Below are positions 32,237 through 39,482 of a stretch of 39,482 nt of DNA, piece by piece. Within the stretch, counting starts at the first letter, position 1; every line of letters begins with the position of its first letter. The position numbers were made by a program, and so were the translations under genes. The notes under the pieces were generated by a model. The model was not told the origin of the DNA. It made no database searches and saw only the letters and a program-made list of their open reading frames with translations. Source of the stretch: Tumebacillus lacus (lineage in GTDB: Bacteria; Bacillota; Bacilli; Tumebacillales; Tumebacillaceae); the NCBI RefSeq assembly GCF_026410385.1, contig NZ_JAPMLT010000019.1, positions 1-39,482 on the forward strand. The letters run 5' to 3'.

Positions 32237-34743
32237 CCCCTCGGCTTCGCTCTGCTCGTCGGCACAGCACCCAACGGATCATCCGGCCAATAATGCTTCG
32301 GATAACGCCCCTTCAGGTCCTTTTTCACCTCAAAATAAGCCTCCCGCCAAAAACTCGCCAGATCCCGCGTCACCTGAACCGGCCGATGCGCGGGCGAGAG
32401 CAGATGCAGCACCAACGGCACCTTTCCGTTGACGATCCTCGGCGTCTCCTTCAGCCCGAACAACTCCTGCAACCGGACCGCCAAAACAGGAGCCTCCGGA
32501 TCGCTGTAATCCACCGGGATCCGCGACCCGCTGGGCACCGTCACATGAGTGGGCATCAGCTCGTCCAGCGTCCGACGCTGTTCCCAACTCAGCATCGACT
32601 CCAACAGCCCGATCACCCCCAAACGCATCAGCTCCTCCCGACTCCGCATCCCGTACGCATGCGGCCCCAGCCACTCCTCCAACCTCTCCGTCAGAGCCGC
32701 CTCAGACACATCCGGCCACTCCTTGTCATAGCGGTGCATAAACCCCAGCCGCTCCCGAAACTGCCGGGCAGCCTTCGTCCAGTTCAGCATCTTCTCCAGC
32801 CCTTCCACCGCGACACCTTCCAGCAGCGCAGCCAGCACATCATCCGGTCCGGGATCGCTCAGCACCGACTCCTTCAGCAAGAGAGCCCCAAGCCGCTCCC
32901 GTTTCCACGCACGGACCGACTTCGTCGACCGGTCCCATCTCACCACATCGAGCTCCTCGATCTGATCGGCCGCATGCAACCTCAGCTCATCTTCCCCAAC
33001 AGGAGCCGCCAAAAAGATCCTGCCCTCCGACCCGCGGTCATCCAACTCAGCCGCCACCAGATAGGCTTCCTTCGACAACGCTTGCACCTCCGCAAACGCA
33101 GCCCCGCGCCCATTTCGCAACAAAAACCGCCCATTCCCCCGCCGCTGCGCGATCCGATCCGGATAGGCAAACGCGAGCAATATGCCGCAAGCATCCACCT
33201 CACCCGGATCCGACTGGGACTTCCTGATCCCGACGATCTTCTTCCACTGCTCGGCTTCAGCCAACACCCGCCGCGCAGCAGACACGTCAATCCCCTCCAC
33301 CGTCCTGCCCTGCCGAACCGCCTGCAGCACCTCCACCCGATGGCGCAGATCCGCGTCTGCCGCACCGCCCGGTCCGCCACGCAACAAATCCTTCTCCCCC
33401 AGAAGCGCCGCCAGTTCACAAGCCAACGCCCCGAGCCCCATCTGATCGGCCGTCAGCACCATATGAGCCAGTCTCGGATGCAGCCCAAACTCCGCCACCT
33501 TCCGCCCGTGCGGCGTCAACGCTCCCTCCTCCGTCAGCACACCGAGTTGCCCCAGTAGCTCTCGTGCTTGCCCATACGCCCCGACCGGCGGCCGATCCAA
33601 CCAAGCCAACTCCCCCGGGTCGGCAACACCCCACACGGCCAACTCCAACGCAAGCGGAGCCAGATCCGCCTCCAACACCTCCGGCGTACTCCTCGCGGCC
33701 AACTGCCGATCCTCCTGCTCCGTCCAGAGCCGATAACAGACCCCAGGCATCAACCGCCCGGCCCGCCCTCTGCGCTGATCGGCAGACGCCCGCGACACCC
33801 TTACGGTCGTCAGCCGCGTCATCCCCGTCCGAGGCGAAAACTTCGGCACGCGCATCCACCCGCAGTCGATCACCACGCGCACCCCTTCCACCGTCAGCGA
33901 CGTCTCCGCGATCGAAGTGGCCAAGACCACTTTCCTTTCCCCATGCACAACCGGCGCAATCGCCGCATCCTGCTGCTCCCGCGTCAAACTCCCGTGCAGC
34001 GGCGCGACCTTCACCTCACGCCCAAGCCCTGCCTCTTTCAACAAACCTTCCACCCGCCGGATCTCCCCCACCCCCGGCAAAAACACCAACACATTTCCTT
34101 CTTCCTTCTCCACCGCCTCCAAAACGGTCCGCACCACGACGCCTTCCACGCGCCCCTCAACAGCCCGTCCCAAATACCGCGTCTCCACCGGAAACGCCCG
34201 TCCCTCACTTTGCAACACCGGCGCATCCCCGAGCAGCTCCGCCACCGGTTCCGCCTCCAAAGTTGCCGACATCACCAGCACCTTCAGATCCTCGCGCAGC
34301 AACGCCTGCGACTGCAAACAAAGTGCCAGCCCCAGATCCGCATGCAGACTCCGCTCATGAAACTCATCGAATATCACGATCCCCGCCTCTTCCAACGCCG
34401 GATCCTCCTGCAACATCCTCGTGAGCACCCCTTCGGTGATCACCTCGATCCTCGTCGTCGGCCCGACCTTCGTGTCCATCCGCACCCGGTACCCGACCGT
34501 CTCCCCGACAGCCTCCCCGAGCACCTTCGCCATATAGCCGGCCGCTGCTCTGGCTGCCAACCGCCGCGGCTCCAGCATCAAGATTTTCCGCCCCATCAGC
34601 CACGGCTCGTCCAGCAACGCCAAAGGAACCCGCGTCGTCTTCCCCGCACCCGGAGGCGCGATCAACACCGTATTTTCCCGTTCACGCAACCTATCTATCA
34701 AATCGGGCAAAACCCTATTTATCGGCAATTCCATCTTCTCCAT
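32233..34743 (-). CDS. hrpB: ATP-dependent helicase HrpB (DEAH/DExH type)
   Basis: An 836-aa DExH helicase. Walker A APPGAGKTT lies near residue 30, the DEFH box is in IVIFDEFHERSLHADLGLAL, and motif III SATLEAEPVAELL follows. The helicase C half has EGVRVVIDCGWMRVPKFSP and QRRGRAGRLMPGVCYRLW (motif VI), then the HA2 region and the HrpB-specific C-terminal domain (LPTHVTVPSGSRIPVDY-like, with M for L). The role in bacteria is unclear, with RNA remodelling or competence suggested. The ATG at 34743 is chosen because CGGAGGGTG precedes it. It is divergent from the ABC-F gene and shares about 130 bp of upstream region with it. Confidence 0.93.
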   Translation of the reverse strand: MEKMELPINRVLPDLIDRLRERENTVLIAPPGAGKTTRVPLALLDEPWLMGRKILMLEPRRLAARAAAGYMAKVLGEAVGETVGYRVRMDTKVGPTTRIEVITEGVLTRMLQEDPALEEAGIVIFDEFHERSLHADLGLALCLQSQALLREDLKVLVMSATLEAEPVAELLGDAPVLQSEGRAFPVETRYLGRAVEGRVEGVVVRTVLEAVEKEEGNVLVFLPGVGEIRRVEGLLKEAGLGREVKVAPLHGSLTREQQDAAIAPVVHGERKVVLATSIAETSLTVEGVRVVIDCGWMRVPKFSPRTGMTRLTTVRVSRASADQRRGRAGRLMPGVCYRLWTEQEDRQLAARSTPEVLEADLAPLALELAVWGVADPGELAWLDRPPVGAYGQARELLGQLGVLTEEGALTPHGRKVAEFGLHPRLAHMVLTADQMGLGALACELAALLGEKDLLRGGPGGAADADLRHRVEVLQAVRQGRTVEGIDVSAARRVLAEAEQWKKIVGIRKSQSDPGEVDACGILLAFAYPDRIAQRRGNGRFLLRNGRGAAFAEVQALSKEAYLVAAELDDRGSEGRIFLAAPVGEDELRLHAADQIEELDVVRWDRSTKSVRAWKRERLGALLLKESVLSDPGPDDVLAALLEGVAVEGLEKMLNWTKAARQFRERLGFMHRYDKEWPDVSEAALTERLEEWLGPHAYGMRSREELMRLGVIGLLESMLSWEQRRTLDELMPTHVTVPSGSRIPVDYSDPEAPVLAVRLQELFGLKETPRIVNGKVPLVLHLLSPAHRPVQVTRDLASFWREAYFEVKKDLKGRYPKHYWPDDPLGAVPTSRAKPRG

Positions 34744-34872
34744 TGTCGCACCCTCCGTTCTTCCCATATATTCTAATACAAAAGAAGGAACTTTCACGAC
34801 GAGAACGCTCTGAAAATGTTATGATGTCTTACTAGAGACCTTTTATTGAAAAAACGGAGGAACCTGCATACC

Positions 34873-36429
34873 ATGAGTATCTTAAACGTTGAAAATATCG
34901 GGCACGGCTTCGGAGCCCGTCATCTCTTTGATCAAGTCAACTTCCGCCTGCTCAACGGCGAACACGTCGGCCTCGTCGGTGCAAACGGCACCGGCAAAAC
35001 GACCCTGATGAGCATCCTGACCGGCCAGCTCCAAGCGGATGCCGGCAAACTGGAATGGTCCTCCCGCGCCACCGTCGGCTACCTCGACCAGCACGCCGCG
35101 CTGACGCCGGGCAAAACGATCCGCGAGATCCTCCAAGACGCGTTCAAGCCGCTCTTCGACCTCGAAGCGGAGATCGGCACCATCGCCGAAAAAATGGGCG
35201 ACGCCGACCCGGACGAGCTGGAAAAACTGCTCGAAGACATGGGTGAGATCCAAGAACGCCTGGAAAACAGCGGTTTTTACATGATCGACGCCAAAGTCGA
35301 AGAGATCGCCAAAGGTCTTGGCATCAACGCCATCGGCCTCGACAAAGAAGTGCAAAACCTCTCCGGCGGCCAGCGCACCAAAGTCCTGCTCGCCAAACTG
35401 CTCTTGGAAAAACCGAACGTCCTGCTCCTCGACGAGCCGACCAACTACCTCGACGTCGAGCACATCGACTGGCTGACCCACTACCTGCAAGACTACCCGT
35501 ACGCCTTCATCCTGATCTCCCATGACGTGGAGTTCATGAACGAAGTCGTCAACATCATCTTGCACCTCGAAGGCGGCAAACTGTCCCGTTACGCGGGCAA
35601 CTACGAAAAGTTCGTCGAAGTCTACCTCGCCAAACGCGCCCAGCAAGAGGATGCCTACGAACGCCAACAAGACGAGATCAAGCGCATGCAGATGTTCATC
35701 GCCAAAAACAAAGCCCGCGCTTCCACCTCGACCCGTGCCAAGTCGCGTCAAAAGATGCTCGACAAGATGGAGATCCTCGAAAAGCCGGTCACCTATCCGC
35801 GTCCGAGCTTCCGTTTCGAGGAGACCCGCCTGCCGTCCAAGCTGATCTTTGAAGCGAAAGACCTGCAGATCGGCTACACCCATCCGCTGCTGCCGCCGCT
35901 CAACTTCAAACTGGAGCGCGGTGAAAAAGTGGCGATCACCGGCATGAACGGCATGGGCAAATCGACCCTGATGAAAACCATCCTCGGCCTGATCCCGGCA
36001 CTGGGCGGCGAAGTCGAGCGCGGTGACTACCTGCACCCGGTCTACTTTGAACAAGAGACCAACGCGCGTCCGGGCGTGACCGCTCTGGAAGACGTCTGGG
36101 ATGCGTTCCCGCACCTCGCCAACCAAGACGTGCGCGCCAACCTCGCCCGCTGCGGCCTTGGCAACGAGCACATCACATCCAAACTGACCGCGCTGTCCGG
36201 CGGTGAGCACGCGAAGGTCCGCCTGTGCAAACTGATGCTGACCCCGTCGAACTGGATTCTGTTCGACGAGCCGACCAACCACTTGGATGTCGCGGCCAAA
36301 GAAGAGCTGGCGAAAACGCTGAAGAACTACAAAGGCACCGTTCTGCTCGTCTCTCACGAACCGGAATTCTACAAAGACTGGGTCACCTCGGTCTGGAACG
36401 TGGAAGACTGGGCAAAACAGAACGCATAG
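34873..36429 (+). CDS. ABC-F ATPase (YkpA/YbiT-like), translation factor type
   Basis: A 518-aa soluble protein with two ABC domains and no membrane domain. Domain 1 has GANGTGKTT, LSGGQRTKVLLAKLLL and LLLDEPTNYLD; domain 2 has GMNGMGKST, LSGGEHAKVRLCKLML and ILFDEPTNHLD. Between them is the charged helical linker (EDAYERQQDEIKRMQMFIAK and RAKSRQKMLDKME) that reaches toward the peptidyl-transferase centre. ABC-F proteins act on stalled or drug-bound ribosomes. The ATG at 34873 follows CGGAGGAAC; a TTG at 34846 is upstream of that site. The FusB-family gene lies 156 bp downstream, and its promoter overlaps this gene's 3' end. Confidence 0.93.
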   Translation: MSILNVENIGHGFGARHLFDQVNFRLLNGEHVGLVGANGTGKTTLMSILTGQLQADAGKLEWSSRATVGYLDQHAALTPGKTIREILQDAFKPLFDLEAEIGTIAEKMGDADPDELEKLLEDMGEIQERLENSGFYMIDAKVEEIAKGLGINAIGLDKEVQNLSGGQRTKVLLAKLLLEKPNVLLLDEPTNYLDVEHIDWLTHYLQDYPYAFILISHDVEFMNEVVNIILHLEGGKLSRYAGNYEKFVEVYLAKRAQQEDAYERQQDEIKRMQMFIAKNKARASTSTRAKSRQKMLDKMEILEKPVTYPRPSFRFEETRLPSKLIFEAKDLQIGYTHPLLPPLNFKLERGEKVAITGMNGMGKSTLMKTILGLIPALGGEVERGDYLHPVYFEQETNARPGVTALEDVWDAFPHLANQDVRANLARCGLGNEHITSKLTALSGGEHAKVRLCKLMLTPSNWILFDEPTNHLDVAAKEELAKTLKNYKGTVLLVSHEPEFYKDWVTSVWNVEDWAKQNA

Positions 36430-36437
36430 TGTATAAT
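36409..36437 (+). promoter_or_regulatory. Promoter for the FusB-family gene and its leader
   Basis: A consensus TATAAT (36432-36437) is preceded at 17 bp by TGGGCA (36409-36414, 4 of 6 positions). The -35 box is inside the end of the ABC-F gene. The transcript would start near 36444 and carry a leader of about 140 nt. Confidence 0.65.
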
Positions 36438-36473
36438 ATTCCCAATTAAACGCTGCACTGGGGGCCTAATCCT

Positions 36474-36503
36474 ATGGTAATACGAGCGAATCTGTTTCAG
36501 TAG
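36474..36503 (+). CDS. Predicted 9-aa leader peptide MVIRANLFQ
   Basis: ATG 36474 opens a 9-codon frame ending at TAG 36501-36503. A GGGGG stretch (36460-36464), which can pair with the anti-Shine-Dalgarno core allowing G-U, lies 9 nt upstream. The last codons lie within stem segment 1 of the leader structure and the stop codon lies at its loop, so a ribosome paused here would keep segment 1 from pairing. The coincidence of frame and structure supports a regulatory peptide; translation is not shown. Confidence 0.5.
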   Translation: MVIRANLFQ

Positions 36504-36577
36504 AAACAGAAGGATTCCCTGACAACGAAACCTGTCTGTTTCTACTTCGTCCACAAACCGAAGAGAGAAACAGGAGG
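36488..36577 (+). promoter_or_regulatory. Predicted erm-type translational attenuator before the FusB-family gene
   Basis: Four segments can pair in two ways. Segment 1 TCTGTTTC (36491-36498) pairs with segment 2 GAAACAGA (36503-36510). Segment 3 CTGTTTCT (36536-36543) pairs with segment 4 AGAAACAG (36566-36573), strengthened by CTTCG/CGAAG (36545-36549/36559-36563); segment 4 runs into the AGGAGG ribosome site (36572-36577). Alternatively, segment 2 extended to GTAGAAACAGA (36500-36510) pairs perfectly over 11 bp with TCTGTTTCTAC (36535-36545), freeing the ribosome site. No T tract follows, so control would be at translation. Confidence 0.65.
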
Positions 36578-36585
36578 ACTTACCC

Positions 36586-37257
36586 ATGACACAAAACCAA
36601 GCGATGACACCGTTCTTGCAACCGCACCAATTGACCTATATCAAGAAACAGCTGCACTACTTGGTCGGCGCGTTCTACTTTTCCGGCGACTACCGCGTGC
36701 TCGACGCATCCCGCCAAAACAGCGTCGAGAAGATCCTCGCCGCCGTCCCGGACGCGACGCCGGAGCAGCGGGCCCTGCTCGCCGAAGCGGCCCATGTCCG
36801 CGACAAAGAAGAAGAGATGCGCTACGTGCTCAAGCTCGAACCGCTGGTGATCCCCTTCCCGGAGATCACAGCGGCTGAGATCAAAAAGCTGTTTCCCAAA
36901 GTCAAGAAACTGGTGCTGCCGCCGCTCGAAGGTCTGGACCGCACGAAACTGACCTACCTCGGCTGGCGTGACATCGCGACCTCTTCCTTGTACCTCGTCT
37001 GCCGCGTTAACGGCAAATGGAAGGGCATCGAGTGCCGGTACGTCTCCGGCCAGAAAAATCGCTCCTACATCTGCACGTGGTGCGGACGTGCCTTGCCTGG
37101 CGACGAAGTGGCACTCGTCACCTCCCAGATCAAGATGCGCAACATCCCGGACGGGTACAAAACGGCCGGCAACCATCTCTGCCTCGACAGTTTCAGCTGC
37201 AACTCCGCGCTGAAAACGACCGATGGCATCGATGCGTTTCTCGCCCTCCTGAAATAA
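36586..37257 (+). CDS. FusB/FusC-family EF-G-binding protein
   Basis: A 223-aa two-domain protein. The N-terminal helical bundle (FLQPHQLTYIKKQLHYLVGA, then RALLAEAA) and the C-terminal domain with a four-cysteine zinc finger (C163-x2-C166, C199-x5-C205, in CTWCG and CLDSFSC) match the FusB family. Known for the family: it binds EF-G and helps release it from ribosomes stalled by fusidic acid, giving resistance. Many Gram-positives have chromosomal homologues whose natural role is ribosome recycling. AGGAGG precedes the ATG. The leader carries an apparent attenuator, and an ABC-F gene lies upstream. Confidence 0.88.
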   Translation: MTQNQAMTPFLQPHQLTYIKKQLHYLVGAFYFSGDYRVLDASRQNSVEKILAAVPDATPEQRALLAEAAHVRDKEEEMRYVLKLEPLVIPFPEITAAEIKKLFPKVKKLVLPPLEGLDRTKLTYLGWRDIATSSLYLVCRVNGKWKGIECRYVSGQKNRSYICTWCGRALPGDEVALVTSQIKMRNIPDGYKTAGNHLCLDSFSCNSALKTTDGIDAFLALLK

Positions 37258-37264
37258 AGCATAC

Positions 37265-37298
37265 AAAAAAGGGAAGCCCTCGCCGGCTTCCCTTTTTT
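37265..37298 (+). terminator. Terminator of the FusB-family gene
   Basis: AAAAAAGGGAAGCC and GGCTTCCCTTTTTT form a perfect 14-bp stem with loop CTCGCC. Confidence 0.9.
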
Positions 37299-37316
37299 GA
37301 AAGGAGCCTTCCAACC

Positions 37317-38189
37317 ATGACGACTCGCGACTACCCGGCGTGGGTACATCGCTACCTCGAACGCCTCGGCTTGACACCGGAGCCGCCGACCTACGCATTT
37401 TTAGAAAAAATCTCGCTCGCCCACCTGTCTGTGCTCGCCTTTGAGAACATCTCCAAAATGATCTACTACCGGGACCATGCGCAGAACGGCTACTGGATTC
37501 CGCCGGTGGAGACGTTTGTCGAGAGCCTGTTCGAGCACGACTACGGCGGCGTCTGCTACATGTCAAACGCCCAAGCGTTGCGCCTCTTGCGTGCGCTTGG
37601 CTACCACTGCTGTCACGTCTCACTCGGAGAAGTCCATCACCTCGCGATCCTCGTCGAACTGCCGGAGTATCCGGGCGAGCGCCTGTACGTGGACTACGGC
37701 TCAGCCTCGCCGTATTTCAAGCCGGTGCGCTTTGAAACCGACCCGGACAACCTGTCCGCATTTGGCGTGGACGAACTGCGCCTGCTGCCGGTCGAGGACC
37801 AGCCGGGTCGATACTGCGCAGCCCGCTACCGCCGGGGTGAATTGGTCAGCAACGCCTGGACCTTCCACCCCGATGAGCGCAAAGAGTTCTCAGACTTTGC
37901 CGACATCATCGAAGAAGCGAACAAACCGGGCGCCTTCTTCATGACCCAACTACGCTGCCAGCTCTGGCAACCGGACAGCGGCCGCAACGTCTCCCTCGTC
38001 AACAACATCCTGACCATCCGCACGCTCGATTTGCAGCAGACACAGCGAACGTTACAGACGGTCGAAGAGATCGAGCAAGCCATCGCCGACGAATTCCACC
38101 TGCCCAAACTGCCAGTGCGGGAAGCCATCGCCGTCCTGACCGACCTTGGCGTCGACATTTTCAAAGAAAAAGAAAAGGAAGCCCGGTAA
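37317..38189 (+). CDS. Arylamine N-acetyltransferase-family protein
   Basis: A 290-aa protein of the NAT family, which moves acetyl or other acyl groups from CoA onto arylamines and related amines through a Cys-His-Asp triad. The candidate triad is C80 (YGGVCYMSN), H108 (HHLAILVEL) and D126 (YVDYGSASPY). The usual RGGxCxExN motif is altered to YGGVCYMSN, so the substrate may differ from classical NATs. The N-terminal helices (WVHRYLERLGL and LAHLSVLAFENI) fit the family. The ATG at 37317 follows AAAGGAG directly after a terminator, so this gene relies on read-through or on an unseen promoter. Confidence 0.82.
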   Translation: MTTRDYPAWVHRYLERLGLTPEPPTYAFLEKISLAHLSVLAFENISKMIYYRDHAQNGYWIPPVETFVESLFEHDYGGVCYMSNAQALRLLRALGYHCCHVSLGEVHHLAILVELPEYPGERLYVDYGSASPYFKPVRFETDPDNLSAFGVDELRLLPVEDQPGRYCAARYRRGELVSNAWTFHPDERKEFSDFADIIEEANKPGAFFMTQLRCQLWQPDSGRNVSLVNNILTIRTLDLQQTQRTLQTVEEIEQAIADEFHLPKLPVREAIAVLTDLGVDIFKEKEKEAR

Positions 38190-38204
38190 TGGGCTTCCTC
38201 TTTC
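38172..38204 (+). terminator. Terminator overlapping the NAT stop codon
   Basis: GGAAGCCC and GGGCTTCC with loop GGTAAT, extended by GAAAA/TCTTTC; the TAA stop (38187-38189) lies in the loop. Confidence 0.75.
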
Positions 38205-38210
38205 TTTGAA

Positions 38211-38774
38211 TCAGTAATACCAACTGGTCGCTGCATCGAAGCGGAAGTAGCTGATCCCGTCGTACTCAACCAGTTTTTCATCCCTGAAGCCATACATGGA
38301 TTTCCAAGTTTCCTGTAAGACAGTCGGCTGCCGAATCATCTCCTGTTCCTCGCAAATGATCAATTCAGCGAGACTCTGGAGGAGAAGCGTAGCAGAATGA
38401 GTCAGAGCTGCGACTTCCGAATCCTCACGTCCTGATGTCAAATCGATCCGATTGAGATTCATAACCGTACCGATCGGCCAGAAAACACCATCGACAGTAC
38501 CAAGGAAATGAATCAATCCCTGATTCTGTTCTTCCTCCTGCACAATCTCCAGTTCGAGAGCCAATAGACCGAATTCGCCACGTTTGATCGTGAGCGAATG
38601 TTTACAGGGCATTTGTCCGCCACGTTTTGATTCCTCAAGGACCGTGACCTCTGCAACAAGATCAGTACTGTCATAGGCATATATCGACTCCAAGTATGGT
38701 TTCATGCCAATTAGTAATTCCTGGAGGTGTCGCTGTATCGTGTGCAACCATTGTTCTTGGTGTGACTTCGTCAT
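38211..38774 (-). CDS. Hypothetical protein
   Basis: I do not recognise this 187-aa protein. It has a strong AAGGAGG site before the ATG and an ordinary coding pattern. It looks soluble: an N-terminal helix (HQEQWLHTIQRHLQELLIGM), beta-strand-rich middle (LTIKRGEFGLLALELEIVQ) and a short tail ending SYFRFDAATSWYY. GC content is lower than in neighbouring genes, which hints at a later arrival. It is convergent with the NAT gene. Confidence 0.75.
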   Translation of the reverse strand: MTKSHQEQWLHTIQRHLQELLIGMKPYLESIYAYDSTDLVAEVTVLEESKRGGQMPCKHSLTIKRGEFGLLALELEIVQEEEQNQGLIHFLGTVDGVFWPIGTVMNLNRIDLTSGREDSEVAALTHSATLLLQSLAELIICEEQEMIRQPTVLQETWKSMYGFRDEKLVEYDGISYFRFDAATSWYY

Positions 38775-38891
38775 GGACGGGCCTCCTTATATATTACGTG
38801 TACGGGATACAAAGGTATTGCCTTTCGTAATTGACCTACGTAACGATTGTACTCAATTTCGCGGTCACGAAGCACCCTTGGGGTCTGCGTA

Positions 38892-38928
38892 CAAAATAAA
38901 AAAGCTGCCGAATCTATCTCGGCAGCTT
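38892..38928 (-). terminator. Terminator of ywbE
   Basis: AAGCTGCCGA and TCGGCAGCTT pair around ATCTATC; the A-rich stretch at 38893-38902 gives the U tract in the minus transcript. Confidence 0.85.
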
Positions 38929-38950
38929 GCGAGATCCAGAATAGGACCTT

Positions 38951-39148
38951 TTACTCGATGATCGTCTTCACGCGGCCGACTTGGCCGTCTTGGAGCCGCA
39001 CTTTGATGCCGTGCGGGTGGGTGGGCGAGTTCGTCAAAATGTCTTTGACGACGCCGCGGGTTGTTTTGCCTGTGCGTTGATCTTGCTTGAGTACGATGTC
39101 CACCTGAAGACCCGGGCGGATGTCCTTGCGATTTTGGCCATTTTTCAT
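38951..39148 (-). CDS. ywbE: YwbE-family small protein
   Basis: A 65-aa conserved protein recognised from its whole-length pattern: NRKDIRPGLQVDIVLKQDQR, TGKTTRGVVKDILTNS and HPHGIKVRLQDGQVGRV. It looks like a small beta-barrel (KOW/SH3-like) and is predicted to be cytosolic; no function is established. AAAGGGAG precedes the ATG. It lies 21 bp downstream of the RG-rich gene on the same strand, so co-transcription is likely. Confidence 0.9.
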   Translation of the reverse strand: MKNGQNRKDIRPGLQVDIVLKQDQRTGKTTRGVVKDILTNSPTHPHGIKVRLQDGQVGRVKTIIE

Positions 39149-39169
39149 TGAAACAAACTCCCTTTCTCT

Positions 39170-39482
39170 CTACCGACCGCGCGATCGCTGCCCCGAACGG
39201 CCGCCGCCACCGCCACCGCCGCGTGCTCCGTAGCCGCCGCGTTGGTCGCGGTCGTTGCCACCGCGTGCACCATATCCGCCCTTTTGGTCGCGGTCGTTTC
39301 CGCCGCGTGCTCCGTAACCGCCACGTTGATCACGGTCGTTGCCGCTGCGTGCTCCGTAACCGCCCTTTTGGTCGCGGTCGTTGCCGCCGCGTGCTCCGTA
39401 GCCGCCCTTTTGGTCGCGGTCGTTGCCGCCTCGTGCTCCGTAGCCGCCCTTTTGGTCGCGGTCGGTGCGGCCGCGTGCTCCG
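39170..39482 (-). CDS. C-terminal RG-rich tail of a protein, probably a DEAD-box RNA helicase (5' partial)
   Basis: Only the last 103 codons are in the window; the gene enters from the right edge and ends at TAG (39172-39170). The visible part is a repeat tail, about six units of GARGGNDRDQKGGY, ending GGGGGGRSGQRSRGR. Such Arg/Gly/Asp-rich tails bind RNA and are common on DEAD-box helicases of Bacilli, but no helicase motif is visible here, so that identity is inference. ywbE follows. Confidence 0.7.
   Translation of the reverse strand, partial: GARGRTDRDQKGGYGARGGNDRDQKGGYGARGGNDRDQKGGYGARSGNDRDQRGGYGARGGNDRDQKGGYGARGGNDRDQRGGYGARGGGGGGGRSGQRSRGR
39218..39482 (-). repeat. 42-bp tandem coding repeat, about six copies
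   Basis: Each unit encodes GARGGNDRDQ(K/R)GGY. Copies differ by a few substitutions (for instance ARSGNDRDQ and ARGRTDRDQ). The array runs off the right edge of the window. Confidence 0.92.

Noticed and set aside
33564-34776. Long Pro-rich plus-strand frames within hrpB
   Set aside because: Antisense artefacts of high GC; HrpB motifs cover the whole interval on the minus strand.
36536-36573. Hairpin 3:4 considered as an intrinsic terminator
   Set aside because: No T tract follows; the stem instead runs into the Shine-Dalgarno sequence.
36586-37623. Minus-strand frame of 347 codons opposite the FusB-family gene
   Set aside because: Shadow frame without ribosome site; the zinc finger and EF-G-binding fold are on the plus strand.

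Overview
The window reads like chromosome from a GC-rich, Gram-positive Bacilli-type bacterium; an Alicyclobacillaceae/Tumebacillus-like host would fit, but this is inference. The signs are an LPXTG wall-anchored protein, strong AGGAGG-type ribosome sites, frequent GTG and TTG starts, KinB-like orphan histidine kinases, a YwbE protein, a FusB-type EF-G-binding protein and a YkpA-type ABC-F ATPase. No rRNA, tRNA, CRISPR array or intact transposase was seen.

Layout. 1-4000: the tail of a collagen-like LPXTG protein, an aldo/keto reductase and a large secreted M14 carboxypeptidase. 4000-9100: a Nudix/phosphotransferase pair diverging from a secreted protein with 18-residue repeats, small hypotheticals, a membrane histidine kinase and a two-helix membrane protein. 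9100-12200: a DAACS symporter, a secreted ricin-type lectin, then a stretch of gene debris and a DUF962 protein. 12200-18910: a TetR gene with its operator and an alpha/beta hydrolase, then on the minus strand a cupin, an ABC-2/DUF3533-like membrane protein and an RND efflux pump. 18940-25900: an ATP-grasp ligase, a secreted C39-like protease, an intact YeiH exporter and a SulP transporter split in two by a block of about 1.75 kb carrying a second ricin lectin. 25860-28550: an orphan ArsR regulator, a GNAT protein and a MEDS-domain histidine kinase. 28550-32050: a Fur-boxed iron(III) ABC operon. 32050-39482: a G/C-rich inverted repeat, HrpB helicase, ABC-F ATPase, the FusB-family gene, an arylamine N-acetyltransferase-like gene, a hypothetical gene, ywbE and the RG-rich tail of a protein running off the window.

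The most interesting item lies at 36409-36590. Between the ABC-F gene and the FusB-family gene sit a promoter, a 9-codon reading frame, and four segments that can pair 1:2 plus 3:4 or alternatively 2:3. This is the architecture of an erm-type translational attenuator placed before a ribosome-rescue/fusidic-acid-protection type gene. Other notable items are the split SulP gene, fragments of a YeiH-like gene at 11.4 and 25.2 kb, three ATATGACC repeats at 11-bp pitch before the RND pump, TetR and ArsR operators lying exactly between -35 and -10 boxes, and a perfect 46-bp palindrome used as a shared terminator.

Both ends of the window fall inside tandem repeats (9 bp at the left, 42 bp at the right), so the edge genes are partial.
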